From the NCBI GenBank assembly GCA_017503105.1, contig JAFVTS010000035.1:1-64000 (forward strand): a DNA stretch of 64,000 nucleotides, given 5' to 3'. The notes beneath the pieces were generated by a model. The model had not been told where the DNA came from. It saw nothing but the letters and a program-made list of their open reading frames with translations, and ran no database searches. The position numbers and the translations under genes were made by a program. The stretch's first letter is position 1, and every line of letters starts with the position of its first letter. The DNA comes from Clostridia bacterium. Lineage in GTDB: Bacteria; Bacillota; Clostridia; Oscillospirales; CAG-272. Positions 27,019 through 35,810 of this stretch are shown in pieces.

Positions 27019-29850
27019 ATGATTGATGTAAAAAGACCTGTGGAAACAAGCTTCCCCGGGTATTTTGTAGCCCCGATCGACGAGTTTTGTGAGATGGCAA
27101 AGAGCGGTGTAACTGCTATTTACCTTTATTCGTCAAACGTATTTAAGGACGGTGAAGTAAAGAAATTCGATGATGCCGACAAGAGTGTGCGCACAATGAA
27201 GAAAAGCGGCGTTACAGCGGCACCCGTGTCACTTTTTACCGATTTCCTTGACGCTGCGATGGAAGAAAAAGGCGGTGACGTTATTCTTGCTCTCGGAGAA
27301 AAGCGCGCGGTGCTCGGCTCGGAGCTTCCCCTTTTCACGGAAGGGGCGATAAAGCTTGCCGACGTAAATAAAACCGCCGAGGCGCTCGGCCTTAGTTTTG
27401 CGACCTTCGCTGAGGATAGGCTCACGGTCTTTGCCGGTGACGATATTCTCACGGCTCTGAAAAATGATAAAATGCTTATGCGCGGTGCGTGCTATGCCGT
27501 TTTCGGCAAGTATTCGACAGACGGTCTTACTCACGAGGATTTCGTTTTCGCAAAGAAAAAATGGCGCACGACCCTCGTTGGAAACGAGGAGATAAACGAC
27601 CCGACAGACCCCGATGCCAAGAAAAAGCTCGACGCTATTTCCGATAGGTGCGACAACCTTCTTTCCAATATGCACAGAGAAGCGGACGCGGTCATCCTTT
27701 GGGGAGATGAGCCTCCCGTTAATTCTTGCGACCTTCGCACGCAGTATCTTAACGTGCTGGCTATTGCCGAGGCTTACGGAACTTATGGAACAAGACAGTA
27801 TAAATCGGAAAGCCTTGCCGGAGATATTCGCTACGCCTTTCTTTGGATGTATGAAAATATGTACGGTGAGTCGATAATCGAGGGAAGGGGATGGCGTGAC
27901 CCGCATCTCTTTAATTGGTGGGAATGGATGACGGGCGCGATAGACCCGATGACGGACGCCCTTCTTATCGCCGAGGAGCTCTTTGACATAGAAACGATAA
28001 GAAAATATTTAAGGTGCTACGATTACGTATGTACCTTCCATCGCACGTATTACCGCGAGGATCACGCCTCGACCCGTCTTAAGGTCGGCACGAAGGTCGC
28101 GCTGCTTCTTGAAGACAGCGAGCGTCTTTATTACAGATTCCTCGATTACGACCTTCAGTTCGAGCCGATAGGACCGCAGAAGGGGAAGTATTGTGACCAC
28201 GTTTGTTGGACGCACGGTTTTCCTTACAATATGATGTACGGTCTTATTTATATGAACAGGACGCTCTTCGTCGCGTCGAATCTTATCGGCACGGCAATGG
28301 AGTACACCTCGCCCGATTTTTACGATCTTTTCTTGACAGCGAAATATATGTACGACGCGGCTATGTACCGCGGACGAGGCTTCGCGGTATTCCGCGGACG
28401 CGGCTTCGGCGGCGAGAAGGACGCGGGCTCCAACGTCTTGAACGGAATCTTGCCGATGCTTGGAGCATTCGGTGCGGAAGAGGATATTTTCATAAAGAGA
28501 ATGATAAAGGTAGGCTGCGCCGATCCCGAAGTAAAGAGGATGCTCTTGAGCCGATGCTCGGTGCGTGACCTCGCTCTTATAAAATCAATTCTCGCGGACG
28601 AGAGCATATCCGACGAGAATGATAAGGAGCTTGCTTATTCCTGGTTTACGGCGGACAGATTTGCTCAGCACAGAAACGACTACGCGTTTATGCTTGCTAT
28701 GCCCTCCGAAAGGCATATGTCATACGAGTCGATAAACTCAGCGCACAAAATGGGGTGGTACACGGGTGACGGAGCGCTTTACCTCTACACGAATGCCGAT
28801 TCGGAGTCGTTCAATTTCTCCGCGTTCCAATCAAATCCCGCTGTGTGTTACAGAATGCCCGGTGTCACGGCAGACCTTCGTCCCCGCGCCGTTTGGTCGT
28901 ACAGAAAAGGCTGGAAGCCGTCTAAGGCATACTCGGGCTCTATGGACTTTGACGGCTTATACGGTATGGGTGCTTTCGATTACGAGCCCTATCACTACGA
29001 GGGTCACGAGGCTGACGGCACGGTCGATGACGGATACGGCGGCGGATTTACTTATCACGAGAATGACCTTACGGCGAAAAAGTCGTACTTCTTCTTTGAC
29101 AAAGAGTGCGTGTGCCTTGGCGCGGGTATAAGCTCAACTATGAATTCGCCCGTAAGAACTACCGTCGAGCACAGGCGTCTTGTAGACGGTGCGCGAAAGA
29201 TCACCGTAAACGGGAAAGAACCCGCGAGAGAATACGTAGAAGAGATCGTAAAAGCTCCCGCGTACGTTACCCTTGAGGGCGTCGCCTCGTACGTTTTCCC
29301 CGAGGCTTGCGACGTGCGCGTGGCAAAATACAGTTATGATCCTGCGAAAGCAAAGAGTGACCATTATCACGAGGATGAAAAGCTTTGCGCCAACGATTAT
29401 TTTGAGCTTGGAGTAGAACACGGAGAGAATCCAAAGGATGCGTCGTATTCTTACGTTATCCTTCCTCTTGCGGACGAAAACTCAACACGGGTATACGCTT
29501 CTTGCCCCGAAACGGAGATAATTTCAAATACCGCAGAGCTTCAGGCAGTAAGAAAGAAGAGCCTCGGTATCACGGCGGCAGCACTCTTCAAAGCAGGTGA
29601 GATAGGACCCGTAAAGGCATCCGTTCCTTGTCTTATAATGTATAAGGAAACGGGCGGAGAGTTGAATATTTCCATTTGTGACCCGACCCAGAAGCTTGAG
29701 ACGGGTGAATTTACAGTCGTCGGCAATTACGAGTGCACAAGCGCCTCGGATGAGCTTTCGGTTGAATGCGGCAAGAGCTCGTGCGTGATAAAAGCCGATT
29801 TTACGTCTCTTGCGGGCAAATCACTTGTGATAACTTTGAAAAATAAATAA
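27019..29850 (+). CDS. PL8-like polysaccharide lyase, copy 1 (stalk-domain N terminus, cytoplasmic)
   Basis: A 943-residue protein. The N-terminal ~150 residues (KSVRTMKKSGVTAAPVSLF, then a second EALGLSFATFAEDRLTVF repeat) resemble the copper-amine-oxidase-N/stalk domain. Residues ~160-530 resemble the PL8 alpha/alpha toroid, with aromatic patch N299-W300-W301, His399 and Tyr407 in WTHGFPYNMMYG, and Arg461 in FRGRGFGGE. Residues ~540-943 resemble the PL8 super-sandwich (GWYTGDGALYLYTNAD from 579, then SYFFFDKECVCLGAGISS). There is no signal peptide or membrane segment, unlike secreted hyaluronate or chondroitin lyases. PL8 enzymes cleave uronate polymers by beta-elimination; the substrate here is unknown. 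AAGGAG precedes the ATG. Confidence 0.78.
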   Translation: MIDVKRPVETSFPGYFVAPIDEFCEMAKSGVTAIYLYSSNVFKDGEVKKFDDADKSVRTMKKSGVTAAPVSLFTDFLDAAMEEKGGDVILALGEKRAVLGSELPLFTEGAIKLADVNKTAEALGLSFATFAEDRLTVFAGDDILTALKNDKMLMRGACYAVFGKYSTDGLTHEDFVFAKKKWRTTLVGNEEINDPTDPDAKKKLDAISDRCDNLLSNMHREADAVILWGDEPPVNSCDLRTQYLNVLAIAEAYGTYGTRQYKSESLAGDIRYAFLWMYENMYGESIIEGRGWRDPHLFNWWEWMTGAIDPMTDALLIAEELFDIETIRKYLRCYDYVCTFHRTYYREDHASTRLKVGTKVALLLEDSERLYYRFLDYDLQFEPIGPQKGKYCDHVCWTHGFPYNMMYGLIYMNRTLFVASNLIGTAMEYTSPDFYDLFLTAKYMYDAAMYRGRGFAVFRGRGFGGEKDAGSNVLNGILPMLGAFGAEEDIFIKRMIKVGCADPEVKRMLLSRCSVRDLALIKSILADESISDENDKELAYSWFTADRFAQHRNDYAFMLAMPSERHMSYESINSAHKMGWYTGDGALYLYTNADSESFNFSAFQSNPAVCYRMPGVTADLRPRAVWSYRKGWKPSKAYSGSMDFDGLYGMGAFDYEPYHYEGHEADGTVDDGYGGGFTYHENDLTAKKSYFFFDKECVCLGAGISSTMNSPVRTTVEHRRLVDGARKITVNGKEPAREYVEEIVKAPAYVTLEGVASYVFPEACDVRVAKYSYDPAKAKSDHYHEDEKLCANDYFELGVEHGENPKDASYSYVILPLADENSTRVYASCPETEIISNTAELQAVRKKSLGITAAALFKAGEIGPVKASVPCLIMYKETGGELNISICDPTQKLETGEFTVVGNYECTSASDELSVECGKSSCVIKADFTSLAGKSLVITLKNK

Positions 29851-29883
29851 TAAAATCGGTAATACAAGGAGTAAACAGATAGT

Positions 29884-32706
29884 ATGATAGACGTTAAACG
29901 ACCGATACAAACTACCTTCAAGGGTTATTATAACGTACCTATGGACGAGTTTACGGAGATGACGAGAGACGGTGTAACAGCCGTTTACCTCTACTCGCCA
30001 AACGTCCTCTCCTGCGCGAAGCTATCGCGCTTTGACGAGAATGATAAAAGCGTTCGTCTGATGAAGAAAAACGGTGTAACGGTGGCACCCGTGTCACTTT
30101 TTACCGACTATCTCGGCGTTAAAGCAGAGCTTGCGGGATCTCTTATTACGCTCACGCTCGGTCAAAGGAGCTTTGCGTGCGAGTGGGTTACGGTCGGCGG
30201 AACTCATTACGCTCCGCTTGAAGAGTGCTCCTCGGCACTCGGACTTTCCTTCGGCACTTATGCCGATGGGCGTCTTACCGTCTTTGCTCCCGAGGAGCTT
30301 CTCACAAATCTCAGAAACGATGAAATGCTTATGCGCGCTGCGTGCTACGCGGTCTTCGGAAAGTATTCGACCGAGCACCTGACGCACGAGGACTTCGTTT
30401 TCACTAAGGATAAATGGCGTAAGGTTCTTGTCGGCTCACCCGAGCTCAACGACCTCTCCGATCCCATCGTGCTTGGGAAGATCGCCGAAATAGACGAGGC
30501 GTGCAAGAGCAAGCTTGCCATAATGAACAGAGATCCCTCGTCAGTTATCCTCTTCGGTACTGAGCCGCCCGTGGCATCCTCTGACCTTCTCGTTCAGTAC
30601 GGAGCTCTTTGGGATCTTGCTCGCGCATTCGGCACTTACGGCTCGCGTTATTACAGAAACGAGGAGCTCAAAAACGATATACTTTACGGCTACCGTTGGA
30701 TGTACGATAATATGTACGGCGAGTCGATAATTGAAGGCAGAGGCTGGCGTGACCCGCATCTCTTCAATTGGTGGGAATGGATGACGGGCGCTATCGAGCC
30801 TATGACCGACGGACTTATGGTTATGGAAGAGTTTTTGGACAAGGAAACTCTTGCAAAGTATTTCAGATGCTACGATTACGTGTCGACCTTCCACCGCGTG
30901 CCGTATCGCGAGGATTATGCCGCTACAAGACTTAAGGTCGGAACGAAGGTCGCTCTTCTTCTTGAGGACAGAGAAAGACTATTCTACCGCTTCCTTGACT
31001 ATGATTTAAGATTTGAGCCCCTCGGTCCCGAGAAGGGCAAGTATTGCGACCACGTTTGCTGGACTCACACATATCCTTATAATATGGGCTACGGTCTTGG
31101 ACATATGCACAGAACGGTGTACGTTGCGTCTATACTTATCGGCACGCCCGTAGAATATACTACTCCTAATTTCTACGATCTCTTCCTGACGGCGAAATAT
31201 ATGTACGATGCGGCACTTTACCGTGGGCGCGGCTTCTCGGTATTCCGCGGCAGAAGCTTCGGCGCTGAAAAGTGGGCGGGCGCCAAGGCTATAAACGGGC
31301 TTATTTCTCTGATAGGCGCGTTTGGCGATGAAGAGGACACGTACATAAAGCATATGATAAGAGTTTCCTGTACCGATGAGGTATTTAAGAAGGTGCTTAT
31401 AAGTATGTGCTCGCTCTATGACCTTGCGCTTTTGAAGTCCGTGCTTGCTGATGAGAGCGTTTCCGAGGAAAACGATAAGGAGATGGGCTACTCTTGGTTT
31501 ACCGCTGACAGATTCGCTCAGCACAGAAACGATTACGCCTTTATGCTTGCTATGCCCTCCGAAAGGCATATGTCATACGAGTCGATAAACTCAGCGCATA
31601 AGAGGGGCTGGTATACGGGCGACGGTGCTCTTTACCTCTACACTAACGCGGATTCTGAATCCTTTGAATTCCCCGCGTTCCTTTCCAATGATAATATTTG
31701 CCACAGGATCCCCGGCGTTACCGCCGACCTCCGTGCTCGCACGGTGTGGTCGTACAGAAAAGGCTGGCGTCCCGACAGAGCGTATTCGGGCTCGATGGAC
31801 TTCGATGAAAAGTATGGAATGGGAGCCTTTGACTACGAGGCGTATCACTACGAGGGCCACGAGGCTGACGGAACGGTCGATGACGGATACGGCGGTGGTT
31901 ATACGTATTACGAGAACGACCTTGTCGCAAAGAAATCGTACTTCTTCTTTGACAAGGAATGCGTGTGCCTCGGTGCGGGTATAAGCTCAACTATGAATTC
32001 GCCCGTCAGAACTACCGTCGAGCACAGACGTCTTGTCGAGGGCGGAAAGAATATATCCCTTATGGGTGAGAAAATGCCCGACGAAAACTTTGAAAAGAGA
32101 TTTGAGGGTGCGGCTTTCGTAAACCTTGAAGGTGTCGGCGGATTCGTCTTCCCCGAGGGGGAGAACGTTCTTTTGAGAAGCTATAAATACGACCCGAGAG
32201 AGGGAGCTGTGACGGACGAATACACGGCAAACTTAAACCTTAAAGTCCAGCAGTTCTTTGAGCTTGGCATAGAGCACGGGGAGAACCCGAAGGGGGCGAC
32301 GTACGCGTACTTTATCCTTCCTCTCGCGGACGAAAACTCAACACGGGTGTACGCTTCTTGCCCCGAAACGGAGATAATTTCAAATACCGCAGAGCTTCAG
32401 GCAGTGAGAAAGAAGAGCCTCGGCATTACGGCGGCAGCGCTCTTCAAAGCAGGTGAGATAGGACCTGTATGTGCATCCGTTCCTTGTCTTATAATGTACA
32501 AAGAAACAGATGAGGGACTTGAGGTGTCGGTTTGCGACCCGACGCAGAAGCTTGAGAGCGGTGAGTTCACCGTTTCCGGTGCTTTTGAATGCACCGACGC
32601 GGATATCGAGCTCAAGGTGGAGTGCGACGGCACGGCTGCTCGCGTAAGCGCCGACTTCAGAGAGCTTGCGGGTAAGGCTTTAAGATTTTCTTTGAAAAAA
32701 GTGTAA
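29884..32706 (+). CDS. PL8-like polysaccharide lyase, copy 2
   Basis: A 940-residue paralogue, closest to copy 1 (both begin MIDVKRP, and both have WWEWMTGAI). The active-site set is N295-W-W, His395 and Tyr403 in WTHTYPYNMGYG, and Arg457 in FRGRSFG. Compared with copy 1 the stalk-like segment is diverged (LITLTLGQRSFACEWVTVGG), while the C-terminal sandwich has stretches of near-identical DNA to copy 1, notably 32317-32506, pointing to gene conversion. There is no signal peptide. It starts 33 bases after copy 1 with CAAGGAG upstream, so it shares the promoter at 26953. Function is inferred from fold motifs only. Confidence 0.77.
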   Translation: MIDVKRPIQTTFKGYYNVPMDEFTEMTRDGVTAVYLYSPNVLSCAKLSRFDENDKSVRLMKKNGVTVAPVSLFTDYLGVKAELAGSLITLTLGQRSFACEWVTVGGTHYAPLEECSSALGLSFGTYADGRLTVFAPEELLTNLRNDEMLMRAACYAVFGKYSTEHLTHEDFVFTKDKWRKVLVGSPELNDLSDPIVLGKIAEIDEACKSKLAIMNRDPSSVILFGTEPPVASSDLLVQYGALWDLARAFGTYGSRYYRNEELKNDILYGYRWMYDNMYGESIIEGRGWRDPHLFNWWEWMTGAIEPMTDGLMVMEEFLDKETLAKYFRCYDYVSTFHRVPYREDYAATRLKVGTKVALLLEDRERLFYRFLDYDLRFEPLGPEKGKYCDHVCWTHTYPYNMGYGLGHMHRTVYVASILIGTPVEYTTPNFYDLFLTAKYMYDAALYRGRGFSVFRGRSFGAEKWAGAKAINGLISLIGAFGDEEDTYIKHMIRVSCTDEVFKKVLISMCSLYDLALLKSVLADESVSEENDKEMGYSWFTADRFAQHRNDYAFMLAMPSERHMSYESINSAHKRGWYTGDGALYLYTNADSESFEFPAFLSNDNICHRIPGVTADLRARTVWSYRKGWRPDRAYSGSMDFDEKYGMGAFDYEAYHYEGHEADGTVDDGYGGGYTYYENDLVAKKSYFFFDKECVCLGAGISSTMNSPVRTTVEHRRLVEGGKNISLMGEKMPDENFEKRFEGAAFVNLEGVGGFVFPEGENVLLRSYKYDPREGAVTDEYTANLNLKVQQFFELGIEHGENPKGATYAYFILPLADENSTRVYASCPETEIISNTAELQAVRKKSLGITAAALFKAGEIGPVCASVPCLIMYKETDEGLEVSVCDPTQKLESGEFTVSGAFECTDADIELKVECDGTAARVSADFRELAGKALRFSLKKV

Positions 32707-32737
32707 TTCATTACGCTCAATAAGAAAGGATTGCAAA

Positions 32738-35533
32738 ATGAGTGAAACTCCGATTTTAAGATATACCGAAACCGACAGAGGGCTTTTTCTCCGCACGGTA
32801 GGTAACGGCGCAAAAGCGGTGTTCTTGTATTCGGGTAACGTACTTTCTGACGGAAAGCTTCAAAAGTATTCGAACGGTGCTCGCACCGTTGCTTACGGCG
32901 GCGAATTGTACGTGCCGTGTGAGCTTTTCACGCGCTTTTTGGGCGCGGAGTGCGACGCGGAAAAAGCGGCGCTCGTCACGGGCACGGGCGAATACCGTTA
33001 CCGCGATGACGCAAAGGAAAAGGACGGCACCGTCTACCTTCCTGCCGAGGCGGCTTGCGGTGCGCTCGGCATCAGCGCGAGAATATACGATAAAAAGCTT
33101 CTCGTTATAGCGGATGACGACGTTCTCAGCGCCCTCTCTTCCGACGCGGAGCTTCTTAATTCCGCGATGTACACCGTTACGGGCGAGTATTCGACGGACC
33201 GCCTGACGAGCGCGGACTTCACACAGATAAAGAACAAGTGGCGCAAGATACTCGTCGGTGACGCAAGCACTAACGACTCATCCGATCCCGACGTCGCCTT
33301 GAAGCTTGAAAATATCGCTAAGGCTGCAAGAAGCGTTCAAGGGGAGCTTAACAGAGCACCCGACAGAGTTATCCTCTTCGGCGCCGCGTCTCCCGAGGCT
33401 TCGAGCGATCTTACGACGCAGTACAATAAGATCTGGACGATGGCGCAGGGCTTTGCGACCTTTGGCACGCAAACCTATCGCGACGAGGCGTTGCGCGACG
33501 ATATTCTTGACTCGCTCTCTTGGATGTATGAGAATATGTACGGTGAGTCGATAATTGAGGGACGCGGATGGCGTGATGCGCGAGCCTTCAATTGGTGGGA
33601 TTGGTTTGTCGGCGGCGTCATTCCTCTTACGAGGACTATGCTCGTGATGGAAGAATTCCTTTCGATGGAAACGAAGGATAAGTATCTTAAGTGCTTTAGG
33701 TGGATAATGACGGTCCACAGAGTCGGATACAGGAAAGATTTTGCGTCAAGCCGTATTCCCGTAGCCACGCTCGCGGCACTTCTTCTTGAGGATAAGGAGC
33801 TTCTTTACAACGAATTTCTCGATTACGATCTTCTTCTTGAGGAATCGGGAGCTGAGAGGGGAAAATATCCCGACCACGTTTGCTGGACCCATAATTATCC
33901 CTACAATATGATGTACGGCTTCTGCGCGATAGACCGCACCTTCTTCGTCGGCTCCGTCCTTTCGGGCACGGCGGCAGAGTTCAAAAGCCCCAAGGAATAC
34001 GGAATGTACGATCTCGTAAAATATATGTACGAGGCGGCGTGCTACAAGGGGCAGGGCTTCGTGATATTCAATGGCAGAGCGAATATGGGCTCGGAATTCG
34101 CCTCGGGAATTACCATAATCACCAAAGTTCTTCCGATGATAGGCTGCTTCGGTGATGACGAGGACGAGTACCTTAAGCATATGGTAAAGCGCCTTTGCTC
34201 GACGCCGGAAATAGTCGCGGGGGCAAAGAGAGCTTGCTCGCTTTATAATCTCTCCGTTCTGAACTCCGTACTTGAGGATGAGAGCGTTTCGGGCGAGAAC
34301 GATTATCAGCTGACCTACGCGTGGTTTACCGCTGACAGAATAGCTCACCACAGAGATGACTACGCCTTTATGCTTGCTATGTCCTCTGAAAGACATCCGT
34401 CCTACGAGTCTATAAATTCCGCAAACAGACGCGGCTGGTATACGGGCGACGGCGCGCTTTATTTCTATACGAATACCGACAGGCACTCCTTCGACGGCGC
34501 CAACTTCATAACCAATCCCGAAATAACGAGGCGCATCCCCGGCACGACGACCGACGCGCGGGAGATGAAGGAGTGGGCTTACAGATCCGGTTGGAAGAGC
34601 CCTAAGGCTTATGCGGGCTGTATGGACCTTTTCGGCTCGTTCGGTATCGGCGCGTTTGAGTATTCGGCATACCACTACGACGGTCACGAGGCTGACGGCA
34701 CCGTTGACGACGGCTACGGCGGCGGATTCGTTTATTACGAGAATGATCTTGAAGCGAAGAAGTCTTACTTCTTCTTCGACGGTGAGGTCGTGTGTCTTGG
34801 CGCGGGTATAAGTTCAACGATGAACTCTCCCGTCAGAACTACCGTCGAGCACAGACGTCTTGTAAAGCCCTTGGGCGGCGAGCTTATAAGCGTCGCGGGT
34901 GAGAAAATGCCTGACGGCGAGTTTACGAAGACGGGCGAAATTCCGTTTATATGCATAGAGGATTTTGCGGGCTACGTCTTCCCGTCGGGCGGCGAGGTCG
35001 AGGTGAAAAGATATATTCGCCGCGAGTCGACCAAGCTTGACGGCTATTTCACGGGCGATATAAACGAAAATACGCAGTTCTGCGCTGAAATAAATATGTT
35101 GCACGGCGAAAATCCGAAGGACGCATCGTATGCTTACGTTATCCTTCCTTACGCCGACGCGGATAAGACCGCGGCATACGCGAAAGCTCCCGAGATTGAA
35201 ATAATAAGGAACGCTCCCGAATGCCAGGCGGTAAGAAAGCCCTCGTCGGGCGTCACGTCTATTGCCTTTTACGGGGCGGGCGAGTGCGCGGGCGTTAAAA
35301 CCGATATTCCCGCGATAGTAATGCTCGGCGAAAGGGACGGCGTCTTGACCTTCTCCGTATGCGACCCGACGCAAAAGGCGGAGCGCGGAGTATTTACCGT
35401 TGAGGGTAAGCTTGAGCTTGTCAGCGCTTATCCCGAGATGACGGTAACCGTCGGCGAGAACTCTTCCGTTATAGAGGCTGACCTTACTTCTCTTGCGGGA
35501 AAGAATCTTGTGGCGGAGTTTAAAATAAAGTAA
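32738..35533 (+). CDS. PL8-like polysaccharide lyase, copy 3
   Basis: A 931-residue paralogue and the shortest member. It lacks the MIDVKRP opening and starts MSETPILRYTETDRG. The stalk-like N terminus keeps GGELYVPCELFTRFLGAE and the second VYLPAEAACGALGISARIYD repeat. Active-site candidates are N285-W-W-D-W, His385 and Tyr393 in WTHNYPYNMMYG, and Arg447 in FNGRANMGSE. The super-sandwich has GWYTGDGALYFYTNTD and VVCLGAGISSTMNSPV. It is the last gene of the first transcription unit, with a strong terminator about 120 bases downstream. There is no signal peptide. Confidence 0.77.
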   Translation: MSETPILRYTETDRGLFLRTVGNGAKAVFLYSGNVLSDGKLQKYSNGARTVAYGGELYVPCELFTRFLGAECDAEKAALVTGTGEYRYRDDAKEKDGTVYLPAEAACGALGISARIYDKKLLVIADDDVLSALSSDAELLNSAMYTVTGEYSTDRLTSADFTQIKNKWRKILVGDASTNDSSDPDVALKLENIAKAARSVQGELNRAPDRVILFGAASPEASSDLTTQYNKIWTMAQGFATFGTQTYRDEALRDDILDSLSWMYENMYGESIIEGRGWRDARAFNWWDWFVGGVIPLTRTMLVMEEFLSMETKDKYLKCFRWIMTVHRVGYRKDFASSRIPVATLAALLLEDKELLYNEFLDYDLLLEESGAERGKYPDHVCWTHNYPYNMMYGFCAIDRTFFVGSVLSGTAAEFKSPKEYGMYDLVKYMYEAACYKGQGFVIFNGRANMGSEFASGITIITKVLPMIGCFGDDEDEYLKHMVKRLCSTPEIVAGAKRACSLYNLSVLNSVLEDESVSGENDYQLTYAWFTADRIAHHRDDYAFMLAMSSERHPSYESINSANRRGWYTGDGALYFYTNTDRHSFDGANFITNPEITRRIPGTTTDAREMKEWAYRSGWKSPKAYAGCMDLFGSFGIGAFEYSAYHYDGHEADGTVDDGYGGGFVYYENDLEAKKSYFFFDGEVVCLGAGISSTMNSPVRTTVEHRRLVKPLGGELISVAGEKMPDGEFTKTGEIPFICIEDFAGYVFPSGGEVEVKRYIRRESTKLDGYFTGDINENTQFCAEINMLHGENPKDASYAYVILPYADADKTAAYAKAPEIEIIRNAPECQAVRKPSSGVTSIAFYGAGECAGVKTDIPAIVMLGERDGVLTFSVCDPTQKAERGVFTVEGKLELVSAYPEMTVTVGENSSVIEADLTSLAGKNLVAEFKIK

Positions 35534-35650
35534 CGGGCGATTGCAGAGAAAAATCTGTAAAGCAAAGCTTGCGAAGCCGGAACTATTCACGCGGTATTCG
35601 AAGCGAGGAGCGGAAAATCGACTCTTGCAAAAGCTTAAAGCCAAGGGTAA

Positions 35651-35692
35651 AGTTGCACAAAATCCTTCATTGGATTTTGTGCAACTTTTATA
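35651..35692 (+). terminator. Terminator between PL8-like copies 3 and 4
   Basis: A perfect 15-bp stem, AGTTGCACAAAATCC (35651-35665) with GGATTTTGTGCAACT (35672-35686), is followed by TTTATA. It closes the first lyase transcription unit. Confidence 0.88.
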
Positions 35693-35730
35693 TCAAAACA
35701 AGAAAAAATTTTTTTAATTTTTTAAAACGG

Positions 35731-35759
35731 TTGACATCAATTTTTGCGGAGGGTATAAT
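35731..35759 (+). promoter_or_regulatory. Promoter of PL8-like genes 4-7
   Basis: A perfect TTGACA (35731-35736) and a perfect TATAAT (35754-35759) are separated by exactly 17 bases. The copy 4 start is 51 bases downstream. This is one of the strongest promoters by consensus in the window. Confidence 0.88.
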
Positions 35760-35810
35760 TGTGGTGTAGTGTAAATAAATATTTTTCCCTAAAGGGAAAG
35801 GAGAAGAAAA

